Below are positions 52,184-63,069 of a stretch of 64,000 nucleotides of DNA, piece by piece. Source of the DNA: Rhodobacter calidifons (GTDB taxonomy: Bacteria; Pseudomonadota; Alphaproteobacteria; Rhodobacterales; Rhodobacteraceae); the NCBI RefSeq assembly GCF_011174775.1, contig NZ_JAANHS010000007.1, positions 62,001 to 126,000 on the forward strand. The letters run 5' to 3'. The notes below the pieces were generated by a model. It was not told the origin of the DNA and did not search any database. It saw only the letters and a list, made by a program, of their open reading frames with translations. Position 1 is the first letter of the stretch; the number at the start of each line of letters is the position of its first letter. A program made the position numbers and the translations under genes.

Positions 52184-52935
52184 GTATCGACGCCTGTGCG
52201 GACCTGGTCGCGCGCGGCGATCCAGATCGCTTCCGCGCGGTGATGGCCGCTCCGGTCGAGGTGCGGGCGCAGCTTTTCCCGCTGTATGCCTTCAACCTCG
52301 AGGTCGCCCGCGCCCCCTGGGTGACGCAGGAGCCGCTGATTGCCGAGATGCGCCTGCAATGGTGGCGCGACGTGGTGCAAAGCGCCGCCTCGGGGGCGGC
52401 CCGCGCGCATGAGGTCGCCCGGCCGCTGCACGATCTGATCCGCGATTTCGGCCTGCCGGTGGAGGTGCTGGACCGCCTGATCGCGGCCCGCCGCTGGGAC
52501 ATCTACCGCGAGCCGCATGCGGATGCGGCGGGGCTTGCGGCCTATCTCGACGATACCGGGGCCGGGCTGATGTGGCTGGCCGCCCGCGCCCTTGGCGCAC
52601 CCGAAGGCGCGGAACATGCGGTGCGCGCCTATGGCTGGGCGACGGCCGCGGCGCTGTATCTGCGCGCGGTGCCGGCGCTGGAAGCGCGGGGGCGCCAGCC
52701 CATGCCGGAAGGTCTGACGACGCACGAGCTGGCCAGGCTCGGGCTGGAGCGGCTGGCTGTCGCCCGTCAGGCCCGCCGTCTGGTGCCGAAGGATGTGGCG
52801 CCGGCGCTTCTGGCGGGCTGGCAGACGGAACCGCTGTTGCGGCAGGCACTTGCGGGGGGAAGCGCGCCCCTGGAGCTGTCCCCGTTCCGCCAGCGCTGGC
52901 GGCTGTTGCGCCAGGCCTTCACCGGGCGCTGGTAG
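52180..52935 (+). CDS. Squalene/phytoene synthase-fold protein, NDUFAF6-like
   Basis: A 251-residue SQS_PSY-fold protein starting with GTG over the cimA stop. It keeps the fold (LFPLYAFNLEVARAPWVTQEPLIAEMRLQWWRDVV, RRWDIYREPHAD, LMWLAARALG, WATAAALYLRAVPAL). Instead of the first catalytic DxxxD it has NLEVA, and the second aspartate motif is also missing. It therefore resembles the non-catalytic complex I assembly factor NDUFAF6 and its alphaproteobacterial relatives rather than a carotenoid synthase. The role in this organism is inferred only. Confidence 0.8.
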   Translation: MSIDACADLVARGDPDRFRAVMAAPVEVRAQLFPLYAFNLEVARAPWVTQEPLIAEMRLQWWRDVVQSAASGAARAHEVARPLHDLIRDFGLPVEVLDRLIAARRWDIYREPHADAAGLAAYLDDTGAGLMWLAARALGAPEGAEHAVRAYGWATAAALYLRAVPALEARGRQPMPEGLTTHELARLGLERLAVARQARRLVPKDVAPALLAGWQTEPLLRQALAGGSAPLELSPFRQRWRLLRQAFTGRW

Positions 52936-52975
52936 CGGCGGCTCCTCGTGCGACTGCGTCGCCTCGTCGCGGCTG

Positions 52976-54181
52976 TCAGGCCCGGCTTTCCTGCGGGCGC
53001 AGCCACAGCCAGATCAGCGCCCCGCCCGCCAGCACCAGGAAGGGCAGCATCGCCAGGTTCACCATCTGCCAGCCCGCCTGCACCGACCCGCCCGAGCAGT
53101 TCATCAGCCCGCCCGAAGAAAACGAGGCCAGCGTCACCCCGCCGAACACCACCAGGTCGTTCAGGCCCTGGAGGCGGCCGCGTTCCTCGGGGCGCTGCGC
53201 CGAGGTCAGCAGGGTCGTGGCGCCGATGAAGCCGAAATTCCAGCCGATCCCCAAGAGGATCAGGGCGACGAAGAAGTTCTCCAGCTGGACCCCGGCCATC
53301 GCCACGGCGCCGGAGGCGGCAAGCATGGTCAGCCCCAGCGCGATGATCCGTTCGGTGCCGAAACGCGCGATCAGGTGGCCGGTGACGAACGAGGGCGCAT
53401 ACATCGCCAGCACATGCGCCGTCACCACATTCGCCGCGTCCCCGGTCTCGAACCCGCAGCCGACGACCGCCAGCGGCGAGGAGGTCATCACCAGGTTCAT
53501 CAGCGCGTAGGACACGGTGGCGCAGATCATCGCCACCAGGATCACCGGATTGCGGACCAGTTCGCTGCGCGAGCGGCCGGCCGGGCTGCCCTGGGCCGGT
53601 GAGTCGGGCTTCGGGATGTCCAGCGCGAGGAACAGCAGCGAGCCCACGAGGTTCAGCGCGATCACCGCGAGGTAGGAGCCGAGGAAGGTGACGGCCATCG
53701 CATCCGCCGTCACCTTCACCAGTTGCGGGCCGACGACGGCCGACAACAGCCCCCCCGCCATGACCCAGCTGATCGCCTTGGGGCGGAAACCCTCCGAGGC
53801 GGTGTCGGTGGCGGCAAAGCGGTAGAAGCCGTTCGCCGACATGTAGGTGCCGGACACCAGCGCGCCGAGGCAGAAGGCGAGGAAGCTGCCGGTGGACAGG
53901 CCCCAGGCGCCGATCGCCGCGCCCATGGCGCCGCCGCCGGCGCCGAAGAAGAAGCCGGCCCGCCGACCATGGCGTTGCATCAGCAGCGACAGGGGCGTCG
54001 CGGTCAGCATCGAGCCGATGACCATCATCGTGATCGGCAAGGTCGCCCAGCAGGCATTGGGTGCAAGACTGGACCCTGCAAGTCCGGCGATGGTGAAGAT
54101 CATCGGCAGCTGCGCCCCCAGCACCGCCTGGGCAGCGACAAGGACGAACACGTTGCGGCGGGCGGTGAAGTCGGCGCTCAT
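52976..54181 (-). CDS. Major facilitator superfamily transporter
   Basis: A 401-residue MFS protein with about 12 hydrophobic helices. The A-like loop is LMQRHGRRAGFFFGAGGGAMGA between helices 2 and 3, and the central loop (DIPKPDSPAQGSPAGRSRSELVRNP) separates two six-helix halves. The start MSADFTARRNVFVLVAAQAVLGAQLPMIF resembles MFS proteins of unknown substrate. It is divergent from the DNA glycosylase and convergent with the phytoene-synthase-like gene. The substrate cannot be inferred. Confidence 0.85.
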   Translation of the reverse strand: MSADFTARRNVFVLVAAQAVLGAQLPMIFTIAGLAGSSLAPNACWATLPITMMVIGSMLTATPLSLLMQRHGRRAGFFFGAGGGAMGAAIGAWGLSTGSFLAFCLGALVSGTYMSANGFYRFAATDTASEGFRPKAISWVMAGGLLSAVVGPQLVKVTADAMAVTFLGSYLAVIALNLVGSLLFLALDIPKPDSPAQGSPAGRSRSELVRNPVILVAMICATVSYALMNLVMTSSPLAVVGCGFETGDAANVVTAHVLAMYAPSFVTGHLIARFGTERIIALGLTMLAASGAVAMAGVQLENFFVALILLGIGWNFGFIGATTLLTSAQRPEERGRLQGLNDLVVFGGVTLASFSSGGLMNCSGGSVQAGWQMVNLAMLPFLVLAGGALIWLWLRPQESRA

Positions 54182-54265
54182 GGCCTATCGGTAGAACTGC
54201 CCGTGGGCGGGAGCAAGCGGAAAGCGGGCTTGCCTTCGGCGGGGATGTCCGGGCAAAGATGCGCC

Positions 54266-54895
54266 ATGGTGGGACGGATCGTGCATTCGCCGGACTGCGT
54301 CGCCGAAGGCGCGGCCTGGCTTGCCGTCCGGGAGCCAGCCTTTGCCCGCGCCCTGCCGCTGGTCGGCCCCTTGCCCTTGCGCCGCGAGCCCGACGGCTTT
54401 GCCTCCCTTCTGCGCGCCATCGTCGGCCAGCAGGTCTCGGTGGCGAGCGCGCGGGCGATCTGGGGGCGGCTGGAGGCGCTGGGGCTGACCGATCCCGAGG
54501 CGATGGCGGCGGCGACGGACGCGGATCTGCGGGCGGCGGGACTGAGCCGGCAGAAGGTGCGCTATGGGCGGGCGCTGGCGCAGGCAGGGATTGATTTCGA
54601 CGCCCTGCGCGATCTGCCTGATGCCGAGGTGGTGCGGACGCTGGTCGCGGTGCCGGGGATCGGGGTCTGGACGGCCGAGATCTACGCGATGTTCGCCTTG
54701 GGGCGGGCCGATGTCTTTGCGCCGGGCGATCTGGCCTTGCAGGAGGCCACGCGGCTGCTGTTCGGGCTGGAGGCGCGGCCCTCGGACAAGGCGCTGCGGG
54801 GTATGGCCGAGGCCTGGTCGCCCTGGCGGTCGGTTGCGGCGCGCATTCTTTGGGCCTACTACCGCGTGGCCAGGGAACGGGACGGGGTGATCTGA
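54266..54895 (+). CDS. DNA-3-methyladenine glycosylase II-family protein
   Basis: A 209-residue HhH-GPD glycosylase. FASLLRAIVGQQVSVASARAIW is the start of the core, and the helix-hairpin-helix is LVAVPGIGVWTAEIYAM. The catalytic aspartate is in DVFAPGDLALQ, and WSPWRSVAARILW is at the end. It excises alkylated purines such as 3-methyladenine, leaving an abasic site. It is shorter than AlkA and lacks the N-terminal beta domain, as is common. Start 54266 is used; 54245 is an alternative. Its stop overlaps the following ATG (TGATG). Confidence 0.9.
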   Translation: MVGRIVHSPDCVAEGAAWLAVREPAFARALPLVGPLPLRREPDGFASLLRAIVGQQVSVASARAIWGRLEALGLTDPEAMAAATDADLRAAGLSRQKVRYGRALAQAGIDFDALRDLPDAEVVRTLVAVPGIGVWTAEIYAMFALGRADVFAPGDLALQEATRLLFGLEARPSDKALRGMAEAWSPWRSVAARILWAYYRVARERDGVI

Positions 54896-55551
54896 TGCGG
54901 GAATTGCGGTTCGGCCGGAAGGGTGTGGCGCGGGGCAAGGCGCGGTCGCTGATCGTCTTCCTGCATGGCTATGGCGCCGACGGGGCCGATCTGCTGGGTC
55001 TGGCCGATGTGCTGGCCCCGCATCTGCCGGATGCCGCCTTCGTGGCTCCGGATGCGCCGGACCGCTGCATCGGCGGGGGCTTCGGGTATCAGTGGTTTCC
55101 GATCCCCTGGCTTGACGGGTCCTCGGAGGAGGCGGCGGAGGCTGGAATGGCCAGATCGGTCAAGGACTTGAACGCGTTTCTTGATGAACGGCTGGCCGAA
55201 GAGGGGCTGACGGCGGACCGGATGGTGCTGGTCGGCTTCAGCCAGGGCGCGATGATGAGCCTGCATGTCGCCCCGCGCCGGGATCAGGCGGTGGCCGGGG
55301 TGGTGGCGATCTCGGGCAGGCTGCTGCGGCCCGAGGCGCTGGCCGAAGAGACGCGAGTCAGGCCGCCGGTGCTGTTGATCCACGGCGACCAGGATGCGGT
55401 GGTGCCGTTCGGCGACATGGCCAGGGCAGGCGATGCGCTGGTGGCGGCGGGGTTCCGGACCTATGGCCATGTGATGCAGGGCACCGGGCATGGCATTGCG
55501 CCCGATGGTCTGGGCGCGGCGCTGCAATTCATCAGGCAGGTTCTGGGATAG
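54895..55551 (+). CDS. Phospholipase/carboxylesterase-type alpha/beta hydrolase
   Basis: A 218-residue cytosolic alpha/beta hydrolase (Abhydrolase_2). The triad comprises Ser in VGFSQGAMMS, Asp in IHGDQDAVVPF and His in GTGHGIAPDG. The oxyanion segment is FLHGYGADGADLL. Homologues hydrolyse small esters or lysophospholipids. It begins with an ATG overlapping the glycosylase stop by one base, so it is co-translated with it. It converges on glk. Confidence 0.9.
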   Translation: MRELRFGRKGVARGKARSLIVFLHGYGADGADLLGLADVLAPHLPDAAFVAPDAPDRCIGGGFGYQWFPIPWLDGSSEEAAEAGMARSVKDLNAFLDERLAEEGLTADRMVLVGFSQGAMMSLHVAPRRDQAVAGVVAISGRLLRPEALAEETRVRPPVLLIHGDQDAVVPFGDMARAGDALVAAGFRTYGHVMQGTGHGIAPDGLGAALQFIRQVLG

Positions 55552-55569
55552 GCCTTTCAGACCAAAGTC

Positions 55570-56544
55570 TTACGCGGAATTGTGCAGATAGGCCGCACAG
55601 CCGGTCAGGGCGGCATAGTCGTCCTCGACCACGGTGACCGAGAAGTCCTTCAGCAGCAGATCCACCCGCCGCGCCTCGCGGAACGCGGCTTGCAGGCCGA
55701 AACCATCGAAATAGGGCGCCATCGCCCGGGACATGCCGCCGATCAGGAAGATGCCGCCATAGGGCAGATGGATCAGCGCCAGGTCGCCCAGCATCTGGCC
55801 GAGGATGTGTATATACAGGCGGGCGGCATGGGTTGCAATCGGGTCGCCTGTCTCGAGCGCGGCCAGGACCTGGGCCGAGGTCAGCTCGGCCAGGTGGCCC
55901 GCTGCCTGGGCGGCAAAGGCGTGCAGGTTGGCCAGCCCGCGGCCCGCCAGCACTTCCTCGACCCCGGCATGGGGGACTTCGCCCTGAGCCCGCAGCCGCG
56001 CCTGCACGAAACGGGCAAGCTGGACGTCCTCTTCGGTGCGCACCGGCATGTTCACATGGCCGCATTCCGAGGGCGGCACGACCCGGCCATGCGGGCCGGG
56101 ATGCACGGGTGCTGCGTTGACCCCGGTGCCAAGGCCCACCACCAGCATCGCGCCGCCGGCCTTGACCGGCCCCGGAATGACCGTGCGCAGATTGGCGGCG
56201 GGGATGTGCCCCAGCGCCTGGCCCTGGGCCTGGAGGTCGTTCAGGATCGCCACGCGCGCGGCCCCGGTCGCGCCCGCCAGCTTTTCGGCATCCATCACCC
56301 AGTCGAGGTTGGTCATCGTGGCGACACCATCCTGCACCGGCCCCGCGGCAGCCACGCAGACGCCGCTGACCTGCGCGCCCGTGGCCGCGAGATAGTCCCG
56401 CAGGACATGGGCGATGTCCTGGCCGCGCGCCCGGTATTCGGCGTTCGAATAGCGGCGGATGGAGTCGATGCGCACGCTCGCGCCCTCGGCCAGCGCCACC
56501 CGGGTGTTCGTGCCACCGATATCGGCAAGGATCGCAAGGCTCAT
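55570..56544 (-). CDS. glk: Glucokinase
   Basis: A 324-residue Glk (PF02685). The phosphate-binding loop is ILADIGGTNTRVAL at the N-terminus; AAAGPVQDGVATMTNLDWVMD, FLNDLQAQ-like ILNDLQAQGQAL, GLGTGVNAAPV and ECGHVNMP surround the glucose and ATP sites. It phosphorylates glucose with ATP. It lies downstream of an AglR-like LacI regulator on the same strand (66-bp gap), the arrangement seen at one end of alpha-glucoside (agl) loci, but no agl transporter or glucosidase is present here. Confidence 0.93.
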   Translation of the reverse strand: MSLAILADIGGTNTRVALAEGASVRIDSIRRYSNAEYRARGQDIAHVLRDYLAATGAQVSGVCVAAAGPVQDGVATMTNLDWVMDAEKLAGATGAARVAILNDLQAQGQALGHIPAANLRTVIPGPVKAGGAMLVVGLGTGVNAAPVHPGPHGRVVPPSECGHVNMPVRTEEDVQLARFVQARLRAQGEVPHAGVEEVLAGRGLANLHAFAAQAAGHLAELTSAQVLAALETGDPIATHAARLYIHILGQMLGDLALIHLPYGGIFLIGGMSRAMAPYFDGFGLQAAFREARRVDLLLKDFSVTVVEDDYAALTGCAAYLHNSA

Positions 56545-56610
56545 CGGGCGGGTCCGTGGTTCGACTGTCAGCTGCGTGATAGGCGGAAAGCGTGCCGCGC
56601 GCCAGTGGAT

Positions 56611-57657
56611 TCAAAGCGGTTCGGATGCCTGTCGCACCGGAGCAGGGCCGCTGGACATGCCCTGGACCAGTTCGGCCTCGAGCATCTGTTCCATCTCGCC
56701 CGCCCCGGGATTGGCGATCCGGGACAAGAGCATCTCGGCTACCAGCCGCCCGGCCTGGCGCACCGAGGATCGCATGGCGGTGAAGATCGGCCGGTCGTCG
56801 CCGTTCCTGAGATAGCTCAACTCGTCGTCGAAGATGACGATCGAAACGTCGCTTCCCATTTTCAGCCCCAGCCCCTCGACCGCGCGCCGGATGCCCATGC
56901 CCGACAGCATGGACGACGCGACGAAGGCGGTCGGCGGATCGGGCAGGGCCAGCATGGCACTGGCGGCGCGGAAGCCGGCAAGTTCGGTCATCTCGCCCGA
57001 GGTCATCAGCGCGGGATCGGGCGCGATCTGCCGCGCGGCCAGCGCATCCAGATAGCCGCGGCGGCGGCGGATGGCGAAATCCATGAACTCCAGCCCGTTG
57101 ACCAGCGCGATGCGGCGATGCCCGAGGTCAAGCAGATGCTCGGTCGCCTGCTGGATGGCGCGTCGGTTGTTCACGTCCAGCCAGGAATAGGGTTCGGCCG
57201 TCCCCGTTGCGCGGCCATGGACGACGAAGGGCAGGCCGATCTCGCGCAGAAGCGGGATGCGGGGGTCGTTCTGGCGGGGACCGTGCACGATCACCCCATC
57301 GACATTGCCCTTCACCTTCATCGCCCGGTAGGTCCGCGCCTCTTCCTCGTCCGGGACGACGCAGAGCAGCATGTCATAGTCGTTGCGGCTGTAGGTCTCG
57401 CCCGCGCCGGCGATGAAATCGGCAAAGACGGGGTTCACGATCTCGTGCTGGTTGGTGATGGCGATGACATGGCCGACGGCCATGGCGCGACCGGTGGCAA
57501 GGCGGATCGCGCGGGTGTTCGGGTGATAGTCATAGTCCCTTGCGGCCTGGATCACCCGTTCGCGCGTGGCCTCGTTCACCTCGGGATAGCCGTTCAGCGC
57601 CCGCGACACGGTGGTCGGCGAAAGGCCGAGCTTCTGGGCAAGATCCTTCAGGTTCAT
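56611..57657 (-). CDS. LacI-family regulator, AglR-like
   Basis: A 348-residue LacI-family repressor. The N-terminal helix-turn-helix is MNLKDLAQKLGLSPTTVSRALNGYPEVNEATRERV, followed by the hinge DYHPNTRAIRLATGR and a periplasmic-binding-protein-like sensor domain (Peripla_BP_3). The PEVNEATRERV wording is close to AglR of alpha-glucoside systems. It probably senses a sugar and controls glk and a sugar operon elsewhere. The upstream intergenic stretch (57658-57750) has no convincing palindromic operator. Confidence 0.88.
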   Translation of the reverse strand: MNLKDLAQKLGLSPTTVSRALNGYPEVNEATRERVIQAARDYDYHPNTRAIRLATGRAMAVGHVIAITNQHEIVNPVFADFIAGAGETYSRNDYDMLLCVVPDEEEARTYRAMKVKGNVDGVIVHGPRQNDPRIPLLREIGLPFVVHGRATGTAEPYSWLDVNNRRAIQQATEHLLDLGHRRIALVNGLEFMDFAIRRRRGYLDALAARQIAPDPALMTSGEMTELAGFRAASAMLALPDPPTAFVASSMLSGMGIRRAVEGLGLKMGSDVSIVIFDDELSYLRNGDDRPIFTAMRSSVRQAGRLVAEMLLSRIANPGAGEMEQMLEAELVQGMSSGPAPVRQASEPL

Positions 57658-57750
57658 CGTGGCGGGGCACTCGATGCGGTTTGGGCGGTCTGGACGGCGC
57701 AGACCTTAGCCACTGGCCGAACATGCGTCAAAGCATAAGGCGGCGCACGC

Positions 57751-57876
57751 CTACATTTGGATCAGCGCCAGCAGACCAAGCCAGAACAGGCACAGGCCGC
57801 TGGCCAGCACCACGGGCACCCAGAGCGTCAGCCGGGGCGTCGGGGCAGGGGTTCGTTTCAGCGAGACACGTTGCAT
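57751..57876 (-). CDS. Small single-pass membrane protein, 41 residues
   Basis: A short frame starting MQRVSLKRTPAPTPRLTLWV and continuing into a clean hydrophobic segment PVVLASGLCLFWLGLLALI before QM and TAG. The positive-inside N-terminus and a single 20-residue helix make a typical small inner-membrane protein. A GAGGG lies 13 bases upstream, which is a long spacing. It is divergent from the acetyltransferase gene and upstream of the LacI gene. No family is recognised; coding potential rests on composition alone. Confidence 0.5.
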   Translation of the reverse strand: MQRVSLKRTPAPTPRLTLWVPVVLASGLCLFWLGLLALIQM

Positions 57877-57922
57877 GGAGTTGATTAACCCTCGGGAAAG
57901 GTTTCGGTTCCATTAAGGCCGG

Positions 57923-58729
57923 ATGGAGAACTGCGAAGAATTCGTCGGATTTCTGCCCTTCCAGCAAAGCGCGCCCTATGCGGCGGCCATGCAGGCCTTT
58001 GGCGCGCGCATCCGCTGGGTGGACGGGCAGGGGCGGCCGGTCCTGATGCTGGAGCGCGGGCGGTTGCGGCTGATCTCGCGGGTACGGATCGAAGGACAGG
58101 GCGCGGCATCGGCGGATCGACGTGAGGCCTTGCGAAGGCTGGCGCGCTGGCCGGGGCTGACCATCGCCACCCCGGAGACCGAAGTGCGGGGGGTCGGGCT
58201 GGTTCCGCTGGTCAGTGCGGCGCATCATGCGATCTGGGCGCTTGGGCCGGATCTGCGCGCGGGCCTCACCGGCAAATGGCGCAACCGGCTGGGCGCGGCC
58301 GAGCGGACAGGGGTCGAACCGCGCCCCGGAAACCGGGCGACCCTGGCGCGGCTGATCGCGGCCGAGGCGAGCCAGCGCCGGCAGCGCGGCTATCGCGGTC
58401 TGCCCCCGGCCTTCGTCGAGGCGCTTCCACCGTCCAGCCTGCGCCTGTGGGAGTGGCGCCATGCCGGAGAGATGGCAGCCGCGATGTGTTTCGTCGTGCA
58501 CGATGGATCGGCAACTTACCAGCTGGGCTGGGGCGACGCCGCCGCGCGGCAGGCCGGTGTCCATGCGCTGATGCTGACCCGGGCGGCCGAGGCCCTGCGG
58601 GCAGAGGGGCTGCGCTGGCTTGACCTTGGTCTGGTCGATACCGAGCGGGCGCCGGGCCTTGCGCGGTTCAAGCTGGGCACCGGGGCGCGGCTGCACCGGC
58701 TGGGCGCGACGGCGCTGGTCTTGCCCTGA
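57923..58729 (+). CDS. FemAB-like GNAT-fold acyltransferase
   Basis: A 268-residue protein of the FemAB/Acetyltransf_6 type. HHAIWALGPDLRAGLTGKWRNRLGAAERTGVE (about 93-125) is the family core. It is followed by AAEASQRRQRGYRGLPPAFVEALP, AAAMCFVVHDGSATYQLGWGDAAARQAGVHALML and the closing LRWLDLGLVDTERAPGLARFKLGTGA. Homologues are annotated in exopolysaccharide or peptidoglycan-related contexts; no such genes are adjacent here. The substrate is unknown. It is followed by the dioxygenase gene after 42 bp. Confidence 0.78.
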   Translation: MENCEEFVGFLPFQQSAPYAAAMQAFGARIRWVDGQGRPVLMLERGRLRLISRVRIEGQGAASADRREALRRLARWPGLTIATPETEVRGVGLVPLVSAAHHAIWALGPDLRAGLTGKWRNRLGAAERTGVEPRPGNRATLARLIAAEASQRRQRGYRGLPPAFVEALPPSSLRLWEWRHAGEMAAAMCFVVHDGSATYQLGWGDAAARQAGVHALMLTRAAEALRAEGLRWLDLGLVDTERAPGLARFKLGTGARLHRLGATALVLP

Positions 58730-58771
58730 GCCGGGCGCCGGGGCAGGGTGGCGCAAAGCCGGGAGGTGCCC

Positions 58772-59566
58772 ATGGTGACGGTGACGGAAGCGATGGTCGA
58801 GGCCTATCAGCGCGACGGGGTCGTGCTGGTCCGGGGGCTCTGGGCCGACTGGGTCGAGATGCTGCGCGCGGGCGTGGCGCGCAACATGGCCCATCCGACC
58901 CAGCAGATGCCGACGCTGAAACCCGGCGAGCCGGGCGATTTCTTCGACGATTACTGCAACTGGACCCGGGTGCCGGAGTTTGCCGCCGTGATCCGCCAGT
59001 CGGCGGCGGCGGAAGTGGCGGCCCGCCTGATGCGGTCGGAAACGGTGCAGCTGTTCCACGACCATGTGCTGGTGAAGGAGCCGGGCACTGCCAAGCCCAC
59101 GCCCTGGCACACCGACGGGCCCTATTACTTTGTCGAAGGCCGCCAGACCGTCAGCTTCTGGTCGCCGCTGGATCCGGTGCGCGAAGCCTCGCTGCGCTGC
59201 GTCGCGGGCAGCCACCTGTGGGAAAGAGACGTCCTGCCGACCCGCTGGGCATCGGAGACGAACTTCTACCCCGGCCAGGACGACTACATGCCGGTCCCCG
59301 ATCCCGAGGCCGAGGGCATGCGGATCCTGGAATGGGAGATGGCGCCGGGCGATGCGGTGGCCTTCACCTTCCGGACCCTGCACGGGGCGCGGGGCAATCT
59401 GGCCACGACGCGGCGCCGGGCCTTTTCGCTGCGGCTGGTGGGCGACGATGCCCGCTATGTCGAACGGCCGGGACCGACCTCGCCGCCGTTCCCCGGCCAC
59501 GGGATGCAGCCGGGACAGCGGCTGCGCGAGGACTGGTTTCCCCTGATCCACCCGAGGGCAGCATGA
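58772..59566 (+). CDS. Phytanoyl-CoA dioxygenase (PhyH)-family protein
   Basis: A 264-residue Fe(II)/2-oxoglutarate dioxygenase. The metal ligands are His and Asp in WHTDGPYYF (about residue 112) and a distal His in TLHGARGN (near 205), with an Arg in RRRAFSLRLVGDD for 2-oxoglutarate. PhyH-family members hydroxylate phytanoyl-CoA, ectoine or other small molecules; the substrate is not evident here. GGGAGG precedes ATG 58772, preferred to a GTG at 58748. Confidence 0.88.
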   Translation: MVTVTEAMVEAYQRDGVVLVRGLWADWVEMLRAGVARNMAHPTQQMPTLKPGEPGDFFDDYCNWTRVPEFAAVIRQSAAAEVAARLMRSETVQLFHDHVLVKEPGTAKPTPWHTDGPYYFVEGRQTVSFWSPLDPVREASLRCVAGSHLWERDVLPTRWASETNFYPGQDDYMPVPDPEAEGMRILEWEMAPGDAVAFTFRTLHGARGNLATTRRRAFSLRLVGDDARYVERPGPTSPPFPGHGMQPGQRLREDWFPLIHPRAA

Positions 59567-59612
59567 GAGGAAACCGCGCCAAATGACTGGCAGCATGATG
59601 AAACCTCTCCGG

Positions 59613-59630
59613 TATATACGTGCGTATATA
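59613..59630. promoter_or_regulatory. AT-rich perfect inverted repeat upstream of the TDT transporter gene
   Basis: TATATACG-TG-CGTATATA is a perfect 18-bp inverted repeat in GC-rich surroundings, 154 bp before the transporter ATG and 47 bp after the dioxygenase stop. Its isolation and symmetry suggest an operator for a dimeric regulator or a hairpin. The rest of 59567-59784 has only the AAAGGAG ribosome site for the next gene. Confidence 0.45.
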
Positions 59631-59784
59631 TGGATGTAGGGACAGGGTTTTCCGGACCCGATGGTCAGGATGGCCCGCACCCGGGTCGCTTGCAGCCCGT
59701 GCCGCGCGCCCGTATCCCTGCGACACCCTGGCCACTGGACAGCAACAGCGGTCTGCGGTCTGACCCACGACAAAGGAGCCCCGC

Positions 59785-60782
59785 ATGGCCCAGGATCCCG
59801 CGCGCTATCGTCCGAAGCCGTATCCGCCGCCCGAGTTTCCGCCCCGGCGTCTGCCGGCATTCGCGCGCACGCCACCGGCGATCTTTCCACCGATCCTGGG
59901 CCTGATGGGCCTGGTGACGGCGCTGCGTCCGGGCCTTGACCGCTGGGGCCTGCCACAGGAGGCGGCGGACCTGGCGGCGGGTCTGGTCCTGCCACTCTGG
60001 GCCTTTGCCCTTTGTAGCTACACCCTGAAATTAACACTACGGATCAGCGTATTGCAGGACGATCTTAAGGTCATGCCCTCGCGCGCCGCCCTGGCGGCGG
60101 GCACGATGGGAGGCATGGTCGCCGCCGGACATCTCGGCGCTTTCGCGCCGCGTCTTGGCGTCGGGCTGCTGGCGGTCATGCTGGTCTTGCACGCCGCGCT
60201 GGCGATCCTGACCGTGCGCACGCTGCTCACGCTTCCCCCCGAGGCGCGCGCGGTCAACCCCGGCTGGCACATGACCTTCGTCGGTGTCATCGTCGCGGCG
60301 CCGGCGGCGGCATCCTTTGGCCTGGTGGATCTGGCACGGGTTCTGCTGTTTGGCACCTTGCCCCTGGCGATCGGGATCTGGGGGGCGAGCCTTCTGCAAC
60401 TGGCCTGCCGCACCCCCCCGGCGCCGTTGCGCCCGATGCTGGCGATCCACCTGGCGCCGGCGAGCCTGTTCGCCATAACGGCCGACCTGCTTGGCCTGCA
60501 TCTGGTCGCCTCGGTTTTCGCCTGGCTGGTGCTGGTCATCGCGCTGGCGCTTTTCGCTGCGTTGCGCTGGATCGCCGTGTCCGGCTTTTCGGCCCTGTGG
60601 AGCGCCTTCACCTTTCCGCTCTCGGCTGCCGCAACCGCGCTGATGCTGCATGGCGGCGCGCTTGGCTGGGCGGGGCAGGGGTTGCTGGTTGTCGTGCTGG
60701 TGGCGAATCCCTGGATCGCCTGGCGGGTGCTGAAGCTGTGGCCCGGTGGGCAGCTCGCGGCCCGGACCAACGCGGCGGAGGC

Positions 60783-60786
<4 letters not shown>
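59785..60786 (+). CDS. TDT/SLAC1-family (TehA-like) membrane transporter
   Basis: A 333-residue polytopic membrane protein with about ten helices (for example GLVLPLWAFALCSYTLKLTL, GTMGGMVAAGHLGAFAPRLGVGLLAVMLVLHAAL, ADLLGLHLVASVFAWLVLVIALALFAAL). A Pro-rich N-terminus precedes LPAFARTPPAIFPPILGLMGL, the entry motif of the tellurite-resistance/dicarboxylate transporter family. Family members are channels or exporters for anions or C4-dicarboxylates; the substrate here is unknown. Its stop overlaps the convergent GATase stop. Confidence 0.83.
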
Positions 60787-63060
<2,274 letters not shown>

Positions 63061-63069
63061 GCCGGTCCG

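Noticed and set aside
52180-52935. Naming the product as phytoene synthase CrtB
   Set aside because: The aspartate-rich catalytic motifs are missing and no other carotenoid gene is near.
59583-59639. 18-codon leader peptide before the TDT transporter gene
   Set aside because: The ribosome site is poorly placed, and the codon content is explained by the AT-rich palindrome; kept only as a remark.
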